The notes below the pieces were generated by a model. The model did no database searches. It was given only the letters and a program-made list of their open reading frames with translations, and had not been told where the DNA came from. From assembly GCA_032622095.1 (NCBI GenBank), contig CP136069.1, forward strand, positions 154,305,043-154,369,042: a stretch of DNA of 64,000 nt, written 5' to 3'. This DNA is from Siphonodentalium dalli. Taxonomy: Eukaryota; Mollusca; Scaphopoda; Gadilida; Siphonodentaliidae. Position numbers and translations under genes: made by a program. Of the stretch, positions 45,028 to 55,703 are shown in pieces; position 1 is the stretch's first letter; the number at the start of each line of letters is the position of its first letter.

Positions 45028-45205
45028 GCATATTTTTTTTTTGGGCCATTAATCGATTCTAATAACCGAAGCGGCATTTCAAAAAAATGTTTGTTGTTGG
45101 AATCTAATAACATGGGAACCATCGAATCGGTTTGAGTAACTTTAATGTTATTTCCAAAAAATCATACGGTATACTCAATGGTACAAATTGTCGAAATGAT
45201 ACATG

Positions 45206-45285
45206 TACCGGTATGAAATGTCCAGAACCCTGGTGCGAAACATCTCTATGTCAAACTTCTATGGCACGAAATGTCCAGCAACCTA
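45206..45285. repeat. GGTACGAAACGACCA cluster 3, divergent
   Basis: GGTATGAAATGTCCAG (45210), GGTGCGAAACATC (45232) and GGCACGAAATGTCCAG (45262). The GAAA-YGTCC core is kept while CpG sites have changed to TG or CA. Confidence 0.7.
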
Positions 45286-45401
45286 TTGGCTGTTCAGTCC
45301 ATTGCACATTATAATTTATTTCCAAATAAAGGTAATACTAAATATTAAAGCAGCGTTTAGTGTTAAGTTCAATCTTGAACTAATTGTACATGTGATATAG
45401 T

Positions 45402-45558
45402 CACAGGGGCTTGTTGTAAAGAAAACAAGTAAAATTGAGGGTGCCACTTTATCAAACATTATAAATGCATCAATATTCTATTGATATACATGTAATGCTT
45501 TACAAACGCATGTTTTTGTATGTATATTTGTACTTGTTTTCTTAACAAGCCCCTGTGG
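45402..45558. mobile_element. Small MITE with CACAGGGGCTTGTT ends
   Basis: The inverted ends CACAGGGGCTTGTTGTAAAG (45402) and CACAGGGGCTTGTTAAGAAA (complement of 45539-45558) enclose ~100 bp of AT-rich sequence. CAGGGGC-type ends are hAT-like, but no clear 8-bp duplication is present. Confidence 0.65.
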
Positions 45559-45683
45559 CCTCAGTTTAAGTATAGGAAGCCATGACTTATCTGCGAAAGA
45601 GCTCTGGATCTCTTGTTCATTCATTGTGTGACCACTGAAATCAGAGACGTGGCTAGATAGTCTCCCCATTGGGGAGGGGGGTC

Positions 45684-46170
45684 CACCTTCAGCCCTGGGA
45701 ATTAAGGAAAATTTGCCTAGGTGAAGGAAATCGGCCTAGGCAAAAACAGATTTTACCTAAGCAATTTTGCAACAATATTGCCATCTCAAATCAATATGAT
45801 TCAATAATAACATGAATTGCCCAGAATTGCCTAGTTATTTTGCGGAACATTATTTCCAGGCCATTACTCAACATATATGTACAATTCCACAAATCATCTC
45901 CAAAATAAGTGTCCTTATAACGGGTAGCTACTACGGTAGTAGTTAGTGGCCCAGTGCCATGGAAACAATTGTAGGACAATATATGTAATGAGTTATTTAA
46001 GGAAATCATTTTGGCTAAAGAGGTTCTATTTCTGATATACACAAATCAATTTTAGTAACCCAATGAACTTGTTTTACCTAGGAAATATTATTGCCTAGGC
46101 AAACCGATTTTGCCTCTGCTTTTACCTAGGCATTGCCTATTGCCTAGGCTAATTCCCAGGGCTGCACCTT
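45684..46170. mobile_element. MITE with CAGCCCTGGGAATTA ends
   Basis: The element 45690-46164 has inverted ends CAGCCCTGGGAATTA and is flanked by CACCTT on both sides (45684-45689, 46165-46170). Several copies of TTGCCTAGG and its palindromic form GCCTAGGC are concentrated near both ends (45708-45780, 46075-46150), forming subterminal repeats that could be transposase-binding sites. The interior has no protein. The superfamily is unsettled: a 6-bp duplication with hAT-like ends. Confidence 0.75.
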
Positions 46171-46490
46171 GATACCTGTATGTTACGACAGCACCCCTTG
46201 GAAGGAAGTTTCCTACTGATGGCTATATCGGTCCAACTTTTTTTCAAATTTTTGCCCGGTACGGCTTGTTATCAAACTACATTTGTACATGTACTTACTG
46301 TAGGTGAATATCACTTCAATTTGCCTTAAATTGAGTAATATAGTTTTAGGCTTTACAACATGGCATAATTCTATTTCACTGTTAAATAATGCATAGACAA
46401 TGATTTTTTGTGATGTCACTCATTTGAAAGAGTTGTCCATACATGTAGTACACTGTTACTAAGAGGCAAACTAATTAATGTTATGAATAG

Positions 46491-47190
46491 GGTATTACTT
46501 GGTTGGTTTGATATTATAGGCCTGATTTCAGCCCTCGGTAACCTCATTCCAGCCTTCGACCTTCGATGTCAGGCTGATAGTGATATGAGGTTACCTTATG
46601 CTGATAACAGGCCTAATATCAAACCAACCAAGAAATGTCCTCTAATTATTATATAACTAGCAGGGTGACCAGTCGTTGCCCAGGTTAATGCTCCCACTTT
46701 TTTACTCTGACCCCAATACCATCACTGTAGACATTTCTAATCTGCACCATTATGATAATTATCTTTCTCATAAGAAATAACAAATTAATAGATATGTGTA
46801 GGGTATTACATGTACTTGGTTGGTTTGAATATATAGGCCTGATTTCAGACCCCTCGGTAACCTCATATCAGCCTTCGATGTCAGGCTGATTGCGATATGA
46901 GGTTACCTCAGGCCAATATTTGGTCTAATATCAAACCAACAAAGTAATATCCTCTAAATATTATGTAACTAGCAGGGTCGTTACCCATGTTAATGCAGTG
47001 TGGTATTGTTTTGCCCCTCCCACTTTGTGTCCCTTACCCCAATACCGTCAAGTGCTGTATACATTTCTAATCTGCACAATTATGTTGATTATCTTTCTCG
47101 TTAGAAATTGCCCCTGTTAGACCCCTTTGGAGCCATCTAGAAGGTCCCTCGTGAATTAATATAGAATAGACATTCACAAATATAGGTATA
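46491..47190. repeat. Tandem pair: foldback plus SINE-like piece
   Basis: Two ~310-bp units (46491-46800, 46801-about 47111), each with a foldback followed by ACTAGCAGGG. Foldback 1 is 46497-46632 and foldback 2 is 46814-46942, both built on ACTTGGTTGGTTTGA and GAGGTTACC stems. The second unit runs on into the full tail GTTAGACCCCTTTGGAGCCA...ACATTCACAAATATA. The shared order of unlike pieces shows that the pair was duplicated as a block. Confidence 0.75.
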
Positions 47191-47739
47191 GATAAAGATT
47201 TTTTAAGAAGTTCCCGGACCCCTGTGGTTGTAATTAGAATGCACTCAGAGATTCTGACTTCAAACTTGTGCCACCTTCTAATTTACATGTACCGGTATAC
47301 TACCGGTAGTATTGCTTGATAAGTTGATAGACATGTGTTGATTTGATTTGGGTTGAAAGATTAGAAAATCAGTGCCCCCCCTCTCAAAATTATCATTTAA
47401 GGAATAATCTTGGTTTTTAATGTAATTACAGATTAAAGATGGTCTATCTCTCCCTAAACCAAGTTTTATATGCAGCAGTTTCCTGAAATATGTATGAAGT
47501 ATCAAAAATAATAAATTTGAATTGAAAACCCCTGTCCGGTAATGCTTCTATCTGACAATATTGATTTTATTTTATATTTTCTGGTATATTAGATACATAC
47601 ACATGTACAACTAATTTGGGACATTTTACAGCTCGCAAAAATGTTTGGAGTGTAGCAAGTGGGAGAACTCTATCTCAGATCGCCTGAAAGTTTTATGACA
47701 TGACGGTTTGTTGTAAAAATAGTAACGAAAAATATGTCC

Positions 47740-47925
47740 CAATTGATAATCACATTATATAAGAAATTGAATGCCCTCATAGTGGTGAACATCTACATGT
47801 ATACCAACTTTCATTGAGATCCAAGCAGTTATTAGCACTACTGTTCAAGTTATGCCCTGAACAGACATCAGACGGATGGACAGACAGGTGCAAAACAGTA
47901 TACCCCCCTTTTATAATATCGATAA
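47740..47925 (+). mobile_element. SINE/LINE-like 3' tail with ACAGAC repeats
   Basis: CCAACTTTCATTGAGATCCA, GTTCAAGTTATGCCCTG, CAGACGGATGGACAGACAGG and AAACAGTATACCCCCC form a conserved-looking ending that I know as a style common to SINE or RTE-like repeats in marine invertebrates. No head or pol III boxes were identified. Confidence 0.45.
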
Positions 47926-48159
47926 TTGATATAAGCATTTCCTGACATGGGTCTTCGACTCGATTTTATTATTTTATACCCTGGCAATTATAGAAAACAT
48001 ATTTAGGAAGCTATAGATATAAACCCATCTTCAAATGCTGATCACAAACTGATATTAAATCAGTGTTTGTGATTCGGTATAAAGCCTTTAGACTCTACTG
48101 TTCAGACTTTTCTGTTTACAGCTACCGGTATAATCTTGTGTGCCAAATACAACTGCAGG

Positions 48160-48436
48160 GTGGAATATTGCGGATGAAGATGGATAATTCTAAAATCAAG
48201 TGGTAATAATAACTTGATTTTAGAGTTATCCATCTTCATCCACAATTCTGACCGAGACCACCTTTTTGACGACGTGTTTTTGGGCCACAAACAATAGAAA
48301 TAATAAACTTAAAAAATTGATATCTGATCACTCGGAGTGTTGATGAGTAGGTTCCTCGACTCGAATCAATATTTATTACCCCCGAAGCCAAAGAAATAGT
48401 CATTTAGGAGCATCTGATCGGATTGAGTACCGTTAA
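48160..48436 (-). mobile_element. MITE family Z, copy 4, with terminal inversion
   Basis: On the minus strand from TTAA (48433-48436): GGTACTCAATCCGATCAGAT, GACTATTTCTTTGGCTTCGG and GATTCGAGTCGAGGAACC, then GTGGATGAAGATGGATAACT. At about 48208 it turns back on itself. 48172-48206 is an inverted copy of 48211-48247 (AATTGTGGATGAAGATGG / its complement). The other half of the element is missing. Confidence 0.7.
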
Positions 48437-49392
48437 ACAATTATTTTTGTGTCTAGACTTGATTATAAAGCAAGTTTTCGCAATTGACATGCTTAAAATT
48501 GATATATGCATGGGGAAATGTAACCATCGTTGTCTACATGCCCTGTGTGCGCAACATCTCAAATGAAAAATCCGGTCTCTTGTACTAGTATTGTAATTAA
48601 ACTATTTGTATAGCATTTGTTATTTAAATTTAGAACAGAGCCATAATTTTGTTTAAATGTGCAGATCTACATGTATGATAATAAGGCTTAAGCATCGTGC
48701 AGGGTGGATTTTTCTCATAAAATTAATAAACATATAGGTACAATTATTTGGCACACAAGAGTAGGCACTTTGCTGGAGTCTGATGATGTTAGATGCTGAT
48801 AGTCTAAAGGGTCAGTGTCTGGTTGTTCCCCTTGCAGAGGAGATATAAATGGGTACACAACATTTTGGATCGTCTTAAGTCGTACACTGTACTGTAAATG
48901 TGTTATGACTATACCATGATATGGAAAGTTGAAAAGTTTGCGAAATTATATACTGTATAATTACTACGAATGTATGCAGTGCAGTAATATACACCAATAT
49001 TATTTGAAACACAATATAGGTTAACTAGTGTGGGTGGAAAACCCATATGTCACTGCTCAGATGTCAATAATTTAGATTAAACGCTATGAACCTACATAAT
49101 GCAGAATCAATCATATATTAAAAAGGTATAGAGAAAATGACACACACAAAATGACAAGACTTCTCTGGCCATATGGTTAGAATAAAAATTATAATAAAAA
49201 TATTTGTTTTGAAAACAATGCATTTGCATGTCTTTTAGACAAGCCACGACAGTATAACAAACTGTGCTGTTTGAATATTTAAAAAACAAAACAAAAAACC
49301 TTAAAATTCTTGAACGTGTAAAATATTGCATTATTTAAAACAACACGAGTCAGATGATTGTTCACAATCGCAGTCCCACATAATGTGATATA
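48437..49392. other. Intergenic
   Basis: No gene recognised; minus-strand frame 49107-49331 is AT-rich without signature. Confidence 0.4.
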
Positions 49393-51724
49393 ACTTCAGG
49401 GGTGCTATTCACCAAGCGAGACTATTTTATAAACCAGGTAGTTTATATGGTAGCGGCTGAACGCAAAGGTACCTTTGCTTTAGCGCAAACGACACACGCT
49501 GTCGATGGTGTGATTGATCCAATCTATCAGATTTGTCACCTGTCAATTGACGCCGTCTTACGACTAATTCATGAACACTCACCGGCCACAATCGGCATGT
49601 ATAGCGGTATAATTTTTTGGTATAATTGTGTGGAGACTCATGCTTGCGTTTATATATCTACAGAATGAGTTTCAATGATATTAATGAGGTGTTTTAATTA
49701 GCACAGTGTGAAAATGAAGAGCCAAGAAGATAACGTCTCAGAAGAATTTTGTTTGTGTTTTGGTTCTGTTTGGATATTTCCCTGCTATTTCCAAAGAAAT
49801 TTATTTCCATGCATCATTTTTCCGGTAAAATTTAAGACTCAAGCAATAACATTCTTAATCGGTAAAGCACAGGTCAGAAAAACTAAAAATAAACTATTTC
49901 CAGGTGTTTCCTGGTGTTTCCAGTATCTATATAACAACAATACTAAAGCATTGTGTAGGTACACTGTATGTCACAAATTGCCCTGGACCGCATTATAGCC
50001 TTAATATATCGAGCGTGCATGTTTAGTCTGACAGAGAACACTGGCCAGTGTAAATAGTGGTAAACAGGTCAGGGGTTCTACAATTATTTGTGCATGATCA
50101 AAGAACTCTTTAGTCTTATCCACCGGTGTGGGTGAGGAGGGGAATTGTTTTGGTTAGGTATACACATAGATATATGGTTATTATACCCCCGATATTAGTC
50201 GGCGGGTATATAGTTGACGTCTCGACCCGTCCGTGTGTCCGTCCGTGCAAACATTTTGCATCATAACTCAAGAGTCGGTTGTCATATTTTGATGCTCTAT
50301 GACATGTGACGGACCAGAAATGGGGAACGAATTTGCATAATATCACGGATTGTGAGTACCAATGCCTACCAGAGTTATCCATGGGCCCTGTTTATGAAAT
50401 TCAATCCGTACAAAGTTTTTGCCATCTAAGTTGAAGTGTCGGTTGTCGAAATTTGAAGTGGTTTGGTATGGTGATAGACCTGAATGATACAGGAAGGATG
50501 TGTGCAGATATTACTGCATATCACAGGTTTTGCCTGTCGATGCATACCAGAGCTACCAACTTGGTTCCATCCGTAAACACATTTTGCATTATAATAACTC
50601 AACCATTTGTATGTATATTTGTGCACTAGAGTCTGCAGTATAGTCTCAGTCAGATTTTATTCTTGATTTTAGTTTGAACTTTGAAGACATTGAAGAATTT
50701 CATTTCTCAAAGCATCTGAATGCATCACATTATTTAAGTTCATCTATTTGTAAGCGATAACAGTATACAATTAGTATTGTAGTTTAGTCTTGTTGAGCAG
50801 TATTTAAGCTTGAAGATGAAGTTCGTAAATTCAAGGAGAATAGCGTCACCTTCAGTTGGGATAGTCTGAACAATAAACAGTAACGGCCATTCATCATAAC
50901 CAATTCAGTTTTATTTGGATAAGTGCTGCAAATTAACATTACTTGCAATCTTTAAAAAGATGAGAAATAACCAGAAGGAATGAATTTGATTGCATGCCAG
51001 AACAAGACAGTATTTCAGACATTAGAAATTTATGAGATACCCTTTTCAATTTCATGTTATGCAACAATCGGGTCAATGATATCTAGTCATCATTGAGTAT
51101 TCACCATGTAGTATTTGTGATACAGTTTTTTTTATTTTATTACTTTTATTCGGGTAATACAACTGGGTAATACATTAATTTTTTTTACTAAATTACGGTT
51201 TTCCACTGAGAAATGGGACGGGATCCTGTGAAATCCAGAATGTTGCTAAATCTGAGGCTAAATAGTCACCATAGCTGTCTATATAGCCATATGCCAACAA
51301 ACATGATACTAACATGCTTACAAACAACATTACATGGTCAGTACTTGTAAATTGTTTGGAAAAAAACCCATTTTGGAAAACAAATTACAAGCACGATTGT
51401 TTCGGACCACCCACCCACCCCGGCCCTATATACAGATTTTTTTTGTAGACCCCCTCATGTCGTCGGTGGTATATTTTGCCCCTCGTCCTTTTCCTCGGTT
51501 GCTCATTGTTGAAATGTGTACAAACGTGTACTGTTACACGCAGCATGTTTATGTGACCGGTGGTCAATCTATGATTGACGCCAATCACATTGATAGGATA
51601 ATCCTATATGGCGCGGCGATGTCTTCCCATCGATATGTCCGCCGATAGCTTCGCATTGAGCGTCGCCTCGTAAAACTACCTGGACTATATTATAAACCCA
51701 GCTGGTGAATAGCACCCCTGAAGT
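49393..51724. mobile_element. 2.3-kb DNA transposon with ACTTCAGGGGTG ends
   Basis: The left end ACTTCAGGGGTGCTATTCAC (49393) and right end (complement, to 51724) are identical for 22 bases; similarity then continues loosely (AACCAGGTAGTTTA / GTCCAGGTAGTTTT, GTGATTGATCC / GTGATTGGCG). CAGGGGTG ends are hAT-like, but no 8-bp duplication was found. No transposase domain was recognised: frames at 49402-49668, 49708-49998 and 51334-51648 lack a known motif. A SINE-like repeat (50181-50600) is inserted inside. Confidence 0.65.
50181..50600. mobile_element. SINE-like repeat (ATTAGTCGGCGGGTATATAG)
   Basis: ACCCCCGATATTAGTCGGCG, GGGTATATAG, CCGTCCGTGTGTCCGTCCGT and GCAAACATTTTGCATCATAA recur in part twice (ACATTTTGCATTATAATAAC at 50578). 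This is the style of an abundant invertebrate SINE or RTE end. Exact limits are uncertain. Confidence 0.45.
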
Positions 51725-51890
51725 CTAACTCTAAGAGCACGTCATGCAGAACAGTCAAAATATGCGTCCGTCGAAAGGCTGAGGCTATTAAGCGTATAAA
51801 CAGTTCCGTGTTCCACGTGCAGCAGAATAATAATGACGCTCACAGTAACATATTTGAATGGGTCAACTTCGTGGACACTCGATGGGGCGG

Positions 51891-53277
51891 TAAGGCCCGT
51901 TCCAAACGACGGATTTTTGTCGACTCGAATCTAATTGTATTAAATCCGTCGGTGATGCGTCTGCGGTCGATTTTGTTACAGACGGACGCATCTTTGTCGC
52001 GTCGAATCTAATACATCGGTAGATTTATTTAAAGGTGGATTCCCGGTTACCGTCAAAAAATGGTCACGCGTAGATATAGAGGCCTATATATACCGGTATA
52101 TGTTATACATATATATACTAAAATACAGTATAAATTATGTATATATATATATATTATATATGCGCGACTGCAGCGCGAATATATGTGCTCATGTATATGA
52201 GGATGTATATAGTATACATATATATAATATACTATAAATAAATGTTATATCGTGCAACAAATTGCCTTCTATGTGTATACCGTGCATGTAAATACCGGTA
52301 TACAAGAATTATTATAAATCAGAAACTACCACCCCCTATCCCTTATAATAAGGAATATCGGAATATATTAATTATTATAAATCATAGGCTGCCACCCTAT
52401 AATCCTTTATAATAAGGAATACCGGTATATAGGAATTATTATAAATCATAGGCTACTATCCATACCCCTCATAAGTAACACCGGTTTATATGAATTATTA
52501 TAAATCTGAGGCTATCACTCTGCCCCTTATAATAAGGAATACCAGAATATATGAATTATTATAGATAAGAGGTTACCACCCATATACCCCTCATAACAAG
52601 TAATGCCGGTATAAATGAATTATTATAAATCAGTGGTAACACCCCTACCCCTTATAATAAGTAATACCAGTATATATTAATTATTATACATCAGAGACTA
52701 ACACCCCTATCACTTATAATAAGGAATATCGGTCTATATGAATTATTATAAATCAGTTGCTACAACCCATATCCCTTATACCGGTATATATATGAATTAT
52801 TATAAATCATTGATACTGTATACATTATTATATATATAAGATGTGAATCAGTGACATCAAACTACCGTAATAATTAAAATTTTCACAATGTTACCTAAGC
52901 AATTCTTATAGATATATCTTTCTTTATAACAAAGAGAGTGTGCGACATATGACGTCATGTGGGTATTTCCGCAGATAAGGGGAACTCCCTCATTATTATA
53001 CTATTATCATATCATTTGCATTCGTTATTCGGCAACTTTCGGCTCTTCTCGTCACATGTATTAGATTCGAGTCGACAAAAATCCGTCGTTTGAAACCAAG
53101 ACGGATTTCAGACGCATCACAGACGAAGATTCGTCTGAATTGGACGGCGATTCGTCTGTGGTGCGTCTGACACGGATCTAATTGTTTCAAACGTCGCATT
53201 TTAGACGCATTTAATACAATTGTGGGTCTGGTATTAGATTCGAGTCGACAAAAATCCGTCGTTTGGAACGGGCCTCA
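51891..53277. mobile_element. Harbinger-like non-autonomous element
   Basis: The ends GGCCCGTTCCAAACGACGG (51894) and its complement (ending 53274) run on into GATTTTTGTCGACTCGAATC. The flanks TAA and TCA are one base from a TWA 3-bp duplication. GGCCCGTTYC-type ends are typical of PIF/Harbinger and ISL2EU. The right end carries the terminal block twice (53041-53100 and 53232-53274), with material between made of ACGCATC/GATGCGT and GTCTGA words. There is no transposase; the interior holds a ~60-bp minisatellite. Confidence 0.75.
52295..52815. repeat. About 60-bp minisatellite, 8-9 units
   Basis: Units read ACCGGTATATATGAATTATT, ATAAATCA, GAGGCTAYCACCC, CCTTATAATAAGGAAT. Units differ by 10-20 percent by eye and in length. 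They lie wholly within the Harbinger-like element. Confidence 0.85.
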
Positions 53278-54838
53278 GGCGAGTTCAGCGCGATAAACAA
53301 TCGTGTGATTGTGAATCTACTATTCAAACAATAGCAAGGAATAATGTTTTGGTTGGATCTCACCTCGATCAGTCCTGTGTGACATCTTCGACTTGATCAG
53401 AAATCACTCCTGGTGACCAGTGGATTACGAGTTATAGATGAACAAATGAATTAAAACAGAGATCTGATCTGGAAATCGGCGTGGCATAATATCAAAATTA
53501 TTGAGAATTAAAACAGAGATCTGCTCTGGAAATTAAGTTAAAACCAAGTCCATTGTGTTAAAATAGGAAAAAGATGTTGACGACTCGCCGAATTTATTTC
53601 AAATGAATGCAGTGATACAAACCGGAAGTAAAAGTTTATAGAAAGCACGGAACGTACGTAGCCAATCAAATAGCTTGTTACTGTTACACAAGAGGTCAAG
53701 GGACAATTAAGCGCTCCAATGAATTACATAATAAGGTGAAACAAATTTAAACTTAACGTATAAGGCAAATATAGGGATTGGTCGTTACTCCGGGAAGATT
53801 AATTCTTTTAATATATTTTGCAAACATAATAAAAGTTACCTATTGTTTGGTCGTTTCGCACCATGGTGGAAATCAATTCGTCTTTTGATACCAATGATAC
53901 CATATCACTATATATACATGTACAATCAGTCATGTATGTCACACCATAGGGAAACAAATAAATGATTTTCTGCAAAGTACGAAATAAAAAAAAGTAACCA
54001 AAAAATATGGTATGAAACGACCATGGTATCGGATAGTGAAATAATGAAGAAGTCACTATAGTTGTATATCATTTATATGGTCACAATATATATAATGCAA
54101 CGTGAAAGTTGATATGACATCTGTTCTGTTCGACTTCAGGTGTACTCAATTTCTACTCCGGCAATGTTCAGAATCCTATCCATTGATAATCCAACAACAC
54201 TGGTATGAAGCGTCTAGAACTTAGAATCCATATTTAATATAATTATAAATCCTTTCAGACATTCAGTGTTACCGATCTCCATTCTCAAGAATCAACAACT
54301 GACCGTTCAAGGCGGTTCCACTCAATGGTTGTTTTTAAGAAGTCATCGTAATGAGTAATGTACAGTGCTAGTACGCAGTAATTGAACGATTCTCTGATGG
54401 TGCTGTTAGCACTTGTTGAACACCTCCTAACTTTAATACCTAAGTTCTCCACCAGATTTTGACAGACACTCCCTGCCACACTGAGGACAGTACCAGTACT
54501 AACACTCACACTGACAGTGAATAGGCCTACTGGTAGTCGATAATCTACGGGATACTAAAGATATAGTCAATTTTGGACTAGCCTACTGCAGTACTGACTA
54601 CTGGTACTAGTAGTACAGTGGTACTAGTACTAGTAGTGATGCAGTCCTCAAATTTGGTTGCTTTATTTTCCTTGTCTTCTCAGCTGATCTTCTTGGATTT
54701 TTTTTTTTAGAGTTAGATGTAGATTATTCATTTGTAGAATAACAATCAATTATCATGACAATCGTCGTCAACAATGAATGACATTGATAATTTGATCGAT
54801 TCAATGATTGTTGACACTGTGACTGTGACTTGGTGAAT
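53278..54838. other. Intergenic with motif cluster
   Basis: Contains a direct repeat (GAATTAAAACAGAGATCTG at 53449 and 53506), GGTACGAAACGACCA relatives at 53849 (minus), 54009 and 54202, and a CTAGTA-rich patch (54592-54637). No gene recognised. Confidence 0.45.
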
Positions 54839-55033
54839 TTAAATTTTAAGTCTCGCTGTCCTTGCTATCTTCGTCGGCTGGTTCGTGTAAAATGGGCCAA
54901 TATTCAAACGCAAGCCATCAAATGCATCTTCAGTATCTGCCATAGATGCAGTATCCTCCGCAACACGTAACTCGTCGTCATTTTCGTGATCAGAGTCACT
55001 TTCAGACACGGAAATACTGTATGCAGAAGCCAT
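54839..55033 (-). CDS. Short acidic ORF, possible P2X7-like N-terminus
   Basis: A 64-codon minus-strand frame from ATG 55031-55033 (context AAAAATGG). Residues 8-40 are serine- and acid-rich (SVSESDSDHENDD), followed by LRLNIGPF. Many marine-invertebrate multicopy proteins annotated as P2X7-like begin with such an acidic serine-rich tail followed by an I-x-P-[YF]-x-x-EP phrase. A neighbouring frame supplies HEPADEDSKDSE just after GP, hinting at a one-base frameshift near codon 49. The assignment is from memory of the family's style only. It could be a first exon, a pseudogene or an unrelated short protein. A CRE/E-box region lies immediately upstream. Confidence 0.3.
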   Translation of the reverse strand: MASAYSISVSESDSDHENDDELRVAEDTASMADTEDAFDGLRLNIGPFYTNQPTKIARTARLKI

Positions 55034-55270
55034 TTTTCGTAAACAGTTCGTCTGCAGGGGTGTTCCGACTTTGACGTCACGGGTTTTGCGGTCACGTGAC
55101 TCGAGCAAAATCAGCTAAGAAATAATAATCGATTTTTAAAAGTCGCTAAAAACACGTTTATCGATACAATTATATCTAATTTTTTATTGGATGTTATATT
55201 TGAACCTTATTCACACCAAACTAGCGATATAACATTAAAATGATTAACATTTAACAGTTCCCATTTAATG
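55034..55270 (-). promoter_or_regulatory. Promoter-like region, CRE and E-box
   Basis: Reading on the minus strand towards the ATG: GGGAACTGTTAA, TCACGTGACC (E-box), CCGTGACGTCAAAG (CRE), TCGGAAC. This is the same order as at 36.53-36.84 kb on the plus strand. It is about 50-240 bp upstream of the 54.8-55.03 kb frame, as expected of a TATA-less promoter. Confidence 0.35.
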
Positions 55271-55307
55271 AGGGTTAAATAGTTATTTTGCTCACAAGTC
55301 ATCCAAG

Positions 55308-55545
55308 CTAATTATTAGTGTCTCTTTGATTTGCCGCACCTATTCCATGAGACACCTGAGACAGTTCCCCCTACATATATTCTAAGCTGATGACAAACAC
55401 TCTTTATTGCTAATTATTAGTGCCACTTTAAAATCATCTGAGAAACACAGCACCTATCCCACGACAATCCATGGGTCACGTTACAGTACCCCTGTGTATT
55501 AATTTTCCTACATATATTATTTTCTAAGCTGATACTACTTCATAG
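55308..55545. repeat. About 115-bp tandem duplication
   Basis: GCTAATTATTAGTG, CACCTATTCCATGAGACA/CACCTATCCCACGACA and CCTACATATATT...CTAAGCTGAT occur twice in order. Confidence 0.6.
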
Positions 55546-55558
55546 CTGATGCTATTTA

Positions 55559-55703
55559 TTAACCCTTTCCTGACTGGAGCTTCCTGAAATTTAGCAAAAT
55601 CCCTGTGCCAATGCATTCTCTTATATATGCGAGTCTCCAATATGGCACCTCACCTACTAATATAAAAGAGAATGCATTGGCCAAGTCTATCCCAGGAAAA
55701 GGG
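55559..55703. mobile_element. piggyBac-like MITE, single hairpin
   Basis: TTAA (55559-55562) then CCCTTTCCTGACTGGAGC, nearly identical to the 15.72-kb element. The family hairpin is at 55617-55682, then CCCAGGAAAAGGG, whose complement resembles the left end. The right TTAA is lost (AGCT). The frame at 55605-55793 is only readthrough of the hairpin. Confidence 0.7.

Larger units (their letters stand above)
43993..45145. mobile_element. TTAA-flanked MITE family Z, copy 3 (split)
   Basis: TTAA at 43993-43996 and 45142-45145. The left half (to 44143) and right half (from 45028) together match copy 1: TATTACTATTTCCTTGGCTT, GATTCGAGTCGAG, AAAATGTTGATAAATAACAG and GTTGACTGGTTA, then ATTAATCGATTCTAATAACC, TTGTTGTTGGAATC and ATCGAATCGGTTTGAGTA. 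An 877-bp element is inserted between them. Confidence 0.8.
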
